DNA from: an uncultured Bacteroidota bacterium
Lineage (GTDB): Bacteria; Bacteroidota; Bacteroidia; Bacteroidales; SZUA-534
NCBI GenBank assembly: GCA_937900725.1
Contig: CALCFP010000094.1
Coordinates: 1 to 10,399 of the forward strand
DNA: 10,399 nt
Direction: 5' to 3'
The notes under the pieces are model-generated. The model ran no database searches. It was not told where the DNA came from and was given only the letters and a program-made list of their open reading frames with translations. The position numbers and the translations under genes were made by a program. This document shows positions 6,800 to 10,399 of this stretch, in pieces. Position 1 is the first letter of the stretch. Every line of letters starts with the position of its first letter.

Positions 6800-9700
6800 A
6801 TGATGAGGAGACATCGACTATGGAAATTGGCAGTGGCTATACTGCCAATGTTGTTGCTCTCATTCAGCGTTTTTGCCCAAAAACATCAAGTTACGGGTAA
6901 GATTTTGGATGAGGAGCAAATGCCTATTCCGGGTGTTAACGTTGTAATTAAAGGTACAACGGTCGGAACAATTACAGGTGGTGATGGTACTTTCAGTATG
7001 CAGGCTGCCGATGGAGAGGTGCTGGTTGTCACCTATATTGGTTACACTCCCGAGGAGGTGACAGTAAAGGGTAACACGCCAATCAACCTTTCTCTTATGC
7101 CAGATATGATTGGCTTGAGTGAAGTTGTTGTCGTTGGTTACGGCCAACAGAAAAAAGCTTCGGTTGTGGGCGCCATTGCACAAACAACAGGTGCAACGCT
7201 TCAACGTGCGGCTGGTGTTAGTAATATCGGTGCGGCATTGACTGGTAACTTGCCTGGTGTTATTACAACACAGGATACTGGAGAACCTGGCAAAGAGGAT
7301 GCAAAAATCGTTATCCGTGGAACCAGTTCGTGGAATGGCAGTGAGCCTTTGGTGCTTGTTGATGGTGTTGAACGTTCAATGAATTCTGTCGATATTTCAT
7401 CTGTGGAGAGCATTTCTGTTTTGAAGGATGCTTCGGCTACTGCAGTTTATGGTGTCAAGGGCGCAAACGGCGTTATCTTGATTAATACCAAGCGCGGTGA
7501 AGAGGGTAAGGCTCAAATCAATGCAGGTTTTACAACTACATTAAAGAACGTGTCAAAGTTGCCTAACAAGTACGACTCATACGATGCTTTAGTGGCGCGC
7601 AACAAAACTATTGAAAATGAGTTGCCAGTAACTCCAACCGAGTCTTGGACCGACATAACTCCGCAACAGACAATTGATATGTATCGTAACCAAACAACAC
7701 AGGAACAGAAAGAACGTTATCCGAATGTTGATTGGCAGGAGGAACTGTTTAAGAAAAACGCAATTTCATACAACGCCAACTTGAGCATTAGCGGTGGTAC
7801 TAAGGTCGTTAGATATTACGGCTCTGCCGACTATGTATATGAGAGCGACTTGATGAAGATTCCTGACAACGGACGTGGATATGAATCAGGCTATGGATAT
7901 CAGCGTATCAACGCTCGTAGCAATATGGACTTTAATTTGACAAGAACTACAGTTTTCAAGATGAACATTGCCGGTTCATTGGCAATTAAGAAGGCTCCAA
8001 GCGAAAACGCCGGTAATCAGTGGGAGGAAGCTCAGCGTTGGTCTGGCGCATACAATATCGCTCCCGATGTTTTCTTGCCTCGTTATTCCGATGGTTCTTG
8101 GGGTTATTATCCTAATGACCAAAATAATGCTCGAAATTCAGTAAAGACAACAGCTTTGGCAGGTGTAAAGAAGTCTATGGATAATACCATTAATACAGAC
8201 TTCGTCTTGGATCAGAAATTGGACTTCCTGTTGAAGGGGTTGGCTGTCAGTGCAAACTTGTCAATGGACAACACTTTTGCTGAATCTGGTCGTGGCATCA
8301 ATGACTCAGGTTCTAACTCTCAAGAAAAATGGATTGATCCTAATACGGGTGTTGTCTATAAATCAAAGGATATGGACAAGACTTCCGGCTTCGACTTTGT
8401 AGAGGACCGTACTTGGAGTACTGGTAATGGTAGTATGGGCAATGTGTTCAGACGTTTGTATTATAAAGCACAGTTGAATTGGGCTCGTGATTTTGGTGGA
8501 CATAGTGTCACTGCCATGGGATTGTTTTCTCGTAGCAAGCAGTTGAATGGCAATGGCATCCCAAGTTATCGTGAAGACTGGGCATTCCGTGGTACATATA
8601 GTTATGCAAACCGTTACTTCTTGGAGTATAACGGTGCTTACAACGGCTCTGAAAAGTTTGCTACTAAAAACCGTTTTGCTTTCTTTAATTCTGGCGCAAT
8701 TGGCTGGATGATTTCCGAAGAGTCGTTTATGTCTTTCTTCAAGGACAATCATTACATTGACATGTTAAAGGTTCGTGCATCTCTTGGTGAGATTGGTAGC
8801 GATAACGCTGGTTCTTTCTTGTATATGGATGAGTGGCAATATGGCGGCAAGGCTCCAATGACACTTGATGGTGGTCAGGAAAGTACCTATACTCAGTATA
8901 AGATGACTAAACTAGGTAACCCTGATGTTCACTGGGAAACCGTGCGTAAATTAAACTTGGGTATCGATTATTCGTTATTGTCAGGTTTGCTGGCAGGTAG
9001 TGTTGAAATTTTCCGCGATAAGCGATATGACATATTAATTAACGGAAGTGACCGTGCAATACCTTCTTATTTCGGCGTAGATGTGCCTGTAACCAATATG
9101 GGTGAGGTGCATGCTAAAGGTTATGAAATTGAGTTGCGTGTCAATAAGCAACTTAATCGTGAAACTCGTTTGTGGGCTAATTTCAGTTTGACTCATAATG
9201 AGAATGAAATCATTGACCGTGATGATGCTCCTTTGATGCCAAACTATCAAAAGCAAGAAGGTTATTCTATCAATCAATATAAGTCTTACCTTGATGCAGG
9301 TTTCATCAACAATATTGATGAGTTGTACGGTAGCCCTGCATTCGACAGCAAAGACAATTACCGTTTGCCAGGTAGCTACTACATTGTCGATTTCAATGGC
9401 GATGGTGTCATTGACAGCAAGGATGAGGCTCCTTACGGATATACAAGTACTCCACAAAATACATATAATGCAACGTTAGGATTTGAATGGAAGGGCTTTA
9501 GCTGCTTCGCTCAATTCTATGGCGTACGCAATGTAACCCGTGACGTTGTACTTCAAAGTTTCGGCATGAAGATGAATACAGTGTACGATATGGGTGATGT
9601 TTGGACAAAGGACAATCCTAATGCCGATGTTACTCCGTATCGTTGGGCTACAGCGCCTGTTAGTAAGAATGGTGAGCGTTTTACTGAATATGGAACACAA

Positions 9701-9937
9701 TATTTATTCGACGGCGCATATTTCCGTTTGAAGAATGTCGAGTTGGCTTATTCATGGCATGATGGCTGGATTAAAAATATCGGACTTTCATATCTGAAAC
9801 TGTTTGTCAACGGCAACAACCTATGGTTGTGGACTAAAATGCCTGATGACCGTGAGGCAAATACAGGTAATGGAGGATATTTGGGTGCATATCCAACTGT
9901 AAAGCGTTTCAACTTGGGTATTAAAGTATCACTATAA
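6800..9937 (+). CDS. SusC/RagA-family TonB-dependent outer-membrane transporter (gene 2), complete
   Basis: This is a full-length transporter of 1045 residues, within the normal family range, predicted to import oligosaccharide with the SusD-like partner encoded next. From the ATG at 6800, the protein starts MMRRHRLWKLAVAILP with a signal peptide ending VFAQ (about residue 27), parallel to gene 1. A carboxypeptidase-regulatory-like domain covers about 28-100 (GKILDEEQMPIPGVNVV, GYTPEE). SEVVVVGYG lies near residue 108, and the plug at about 120-235 (LVLVDGVERS, VLKDASATAVYGVKGANG). The barrel follows and includes a calcium-loop-like DFNGDGVIDSKDE from residue 864. The C-terminus, FNLGIKVSL, is typical of an outer-membrane strand. 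An in-frame ATG at 6737 would put 21 non-signal residues ahead of the signal peptide and overlap the leader hairpin, so 6800 is preferred. No frameshift or missing segment was seen. Confidence 0.96.
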   Translation: MMRRHRLWKLAVAILPMLLLSFSVFAQKHQVTGKILDEEQMPIPGVNVVIKGTTVGTITGGDGTFSMQAADGEVLVVTYIGYTPEEVTVKGNTPINLSLMPDMIGLSEVVVVGYGQQKKASVVGAIAQTTGATLQRAAGVSNIGAALTGNLPGVITTQDTGEPGKEDAKIVIRGTSSWNGSEPLVLVDGVERSMNSVDISSVESISVLKDASATAVYGVKGANGVILINTKRGEEGKAQINAGFTTTLKNVSKLPNKYDSYDALVARNKTIENELPVTPTESWTDITPQQTIDMYRNQTTQEQKERYPNVDWQEELFKKNAISYNANLSISGGTKVVRYYGSADYVYESDLMKIPDNGRGYESGYGYQRINARSNMDFNLTRTTVFKMNIAGSLAIKKAPSENAGNQWEEAQRWSGAYNIAPDVFLPRYSDGSWGYYPNDQNNARNSVKTTALAGVKKSMDNTINTDFVLDQKLDFLLKGLAVSANLSMDNTFAESGRGINDSGSNSQEKWIDPNTGVVYKSKDMDKTSGFDFVEDRTWSTGNGSMGNVFRRLYYKAQLNWARDFGGHSVTAMGLFSRSKQLNGNGIPSYREDWAFRGTYSYANRYFLEYNGAYNGSEKFATKNRFAFFNSGAIGWMISEESFMSFFKDNHYIDMLKVRASLGEIGSDNAGSFLYMDEWQYGGKAPMTLDGGQESTYTQYKMTKLGNPDVHWETVRKLNLGIDYSLLSGLLAGSVEIFRDKRYDILINGSDRAIPSYFGVDVPVTNMGEVHAKGYEIELRVNKQLNRETRLWANFSLTHNENEIIDRDDAPLMPNYQKQEGYSINQYKSYLDAGFINNIDELYGSPAFDSKDNYRLPGSYYIVDFNGDGVIDSKDEAPYGYTSTPQNTYNATLGFEWKGFSCFAQFYGVRNVTRDVVLQSFGMKMNTVYDMGDVWTKDNPNADVTPYRWATAPVSKNGERFTEYGTQYLFDGAYFRLKNVELAYSWHDGWIKNIGLSYLKLFVNGNNLWLWTKMPDDREANTGNGGYLGAYPTVKRFNLGIKVSL

Positions 9938-9949
9938 AAACTTAAACAG

Positions 9950-10399
9950 ATGAAAAGAATAAATAAATCAATCGTTTATATAGGTCTGTTTGGAGTACTC
10001 TTGTTTGCACTTTCTTCATGTGAAGATTATCTTGACAGAGAGCCCAATACTACAGTGTCAAGCAAAGATGCATTCAAGAACTTCGATAACTATCAGGGAT
10101 TTATTGAGGAGATAATCTCAAAGATACCTGATAAGGAAAAATGCAGCTGGTGTCCATCATGGAACTGGGGAGATGATGAAGTATTCAACCCTCAGGGCGA
10201 TGACCGTATGACTCACCAAATTGACCTTGGCAACTATAGAAGATGGTATCAGCCTACATCAGACCTAGGCAACTGGCTTTTGGTCGCACCTGGACAAGGT
10301 GATCCTAAAGACCGTTCTCTATGGGGCAATGCATGGTATTGCATCCGCAAGGCAAATATGGGTATTGCCCATATCGACGAAATGACTATCGGTACCGAT
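9950..10399 (+). CDS. SusD/RagB-family outer-membrane glycan-binding lipoprotein, C-terminus cut by window edge
   Basis: SusD-like lipoproteins sit on the cell surface as a hinged lid over the SusC barrel and help capture the glycan. The open frame from the ATG at 9950 runs 150 codons to the right edge; complete members are about 500-600 residues. A lipoprotein signal is clear: basic MKRINK start, hydrophobic segment, then the lipobox LSSC with the acylated Cys24. The mature start, CEDYLDREPNTTVS, is the hallmark SusD N-terminus, followed by DAFKNFDNYQGFIEE. NWGDDE near residue 72 and LWGNAWYCIRKANMGI near residue 128 fit the early TPR-like helices of the family (usual form WxxxYxxIxxaN). Only 12 bp separate it from the transporter stop codon, so the two are almost certainly one operon. 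A CSWC pair near residues 66-69 is uncommon but of unknown meaning. Confidence 0.93.
   Translation, partial: MKRINKSIVYIGLFGVLLFALSSCEDYLDREPNTTVSSKDAFKNFDNYQGFIEEIISKIPDKEKCSWCPSWNWGDDEVFNPQGDDRMTHQIDLGNYRRWYQPTSDLGNWLLVAPGQGDPKDRSLWGNAWYCIRKANMGIAHIDEMTIGTD

Overview
The window looks like a fragment of a polysaccharide utilization locus (PUL) from a Bacteroidales bacterium (Bacteroides/Prevotella-like; a genus cannot be fixed from this sequence). The reasons are two SusC/RagA-family TonB-dependent transporters, a SusD/RagB-family lipoprotein, a very large hybrid two-component system (HTCS) regulator, moderately AT-rich DNA with very AT-rich intergenic gaps, no Shine-Dalgarno-like sites, and a Bacteroidetes-type -7 element (TAnnTTTG).

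Layout. Positions 1-1930 (minus strand) hold the first 643 codons of SusC-like gene 1; its C-terminal barrel, and probably its susD partner, lie beyond the left edge. Positions 1931-2339 are a divergent regulatory gap. Positions 2340-6473 (plus) encode an HTCS of about 1377 residues: signal peptide, 14 propeller-blade motifs, Y_Y_Y domain, one membrane segment, histidine kinase, receiver and AraC-type DNA-binding domain. Positions 6474-6799 are a second regulatory gap. Positions 6800-9937 (plus) are a complete SusC-like gene 2, followed after 12 bp by the first 150 codons of a SusD-like lipoprotein gene that runs off the right edge.

How the parts fit. The HTCS would sense a breakdown product of a glycan in the periplasm and activate the transport genes on either side of it. 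The sequence supports this arrangement. Each susC-like gene is preceded by a pair of GTAACA boxes spaced exactly 21 bp apart, in the same orientation relative to the gene and at nearly the same distance (about 174 and 179 bp) from the start codon. The spacer between the boxes is not conserved. Each susC leader also carries a stem-loop ending 37-38 nt before a paralogous ATGATG start. These shared elements are the most interesting part of the window: a candidate HTCS operator and a candidate post-transcriptional element common to both transport units. The glycan substrate cannot be inferred, because no glycoside hydrolase or lyase is in view.
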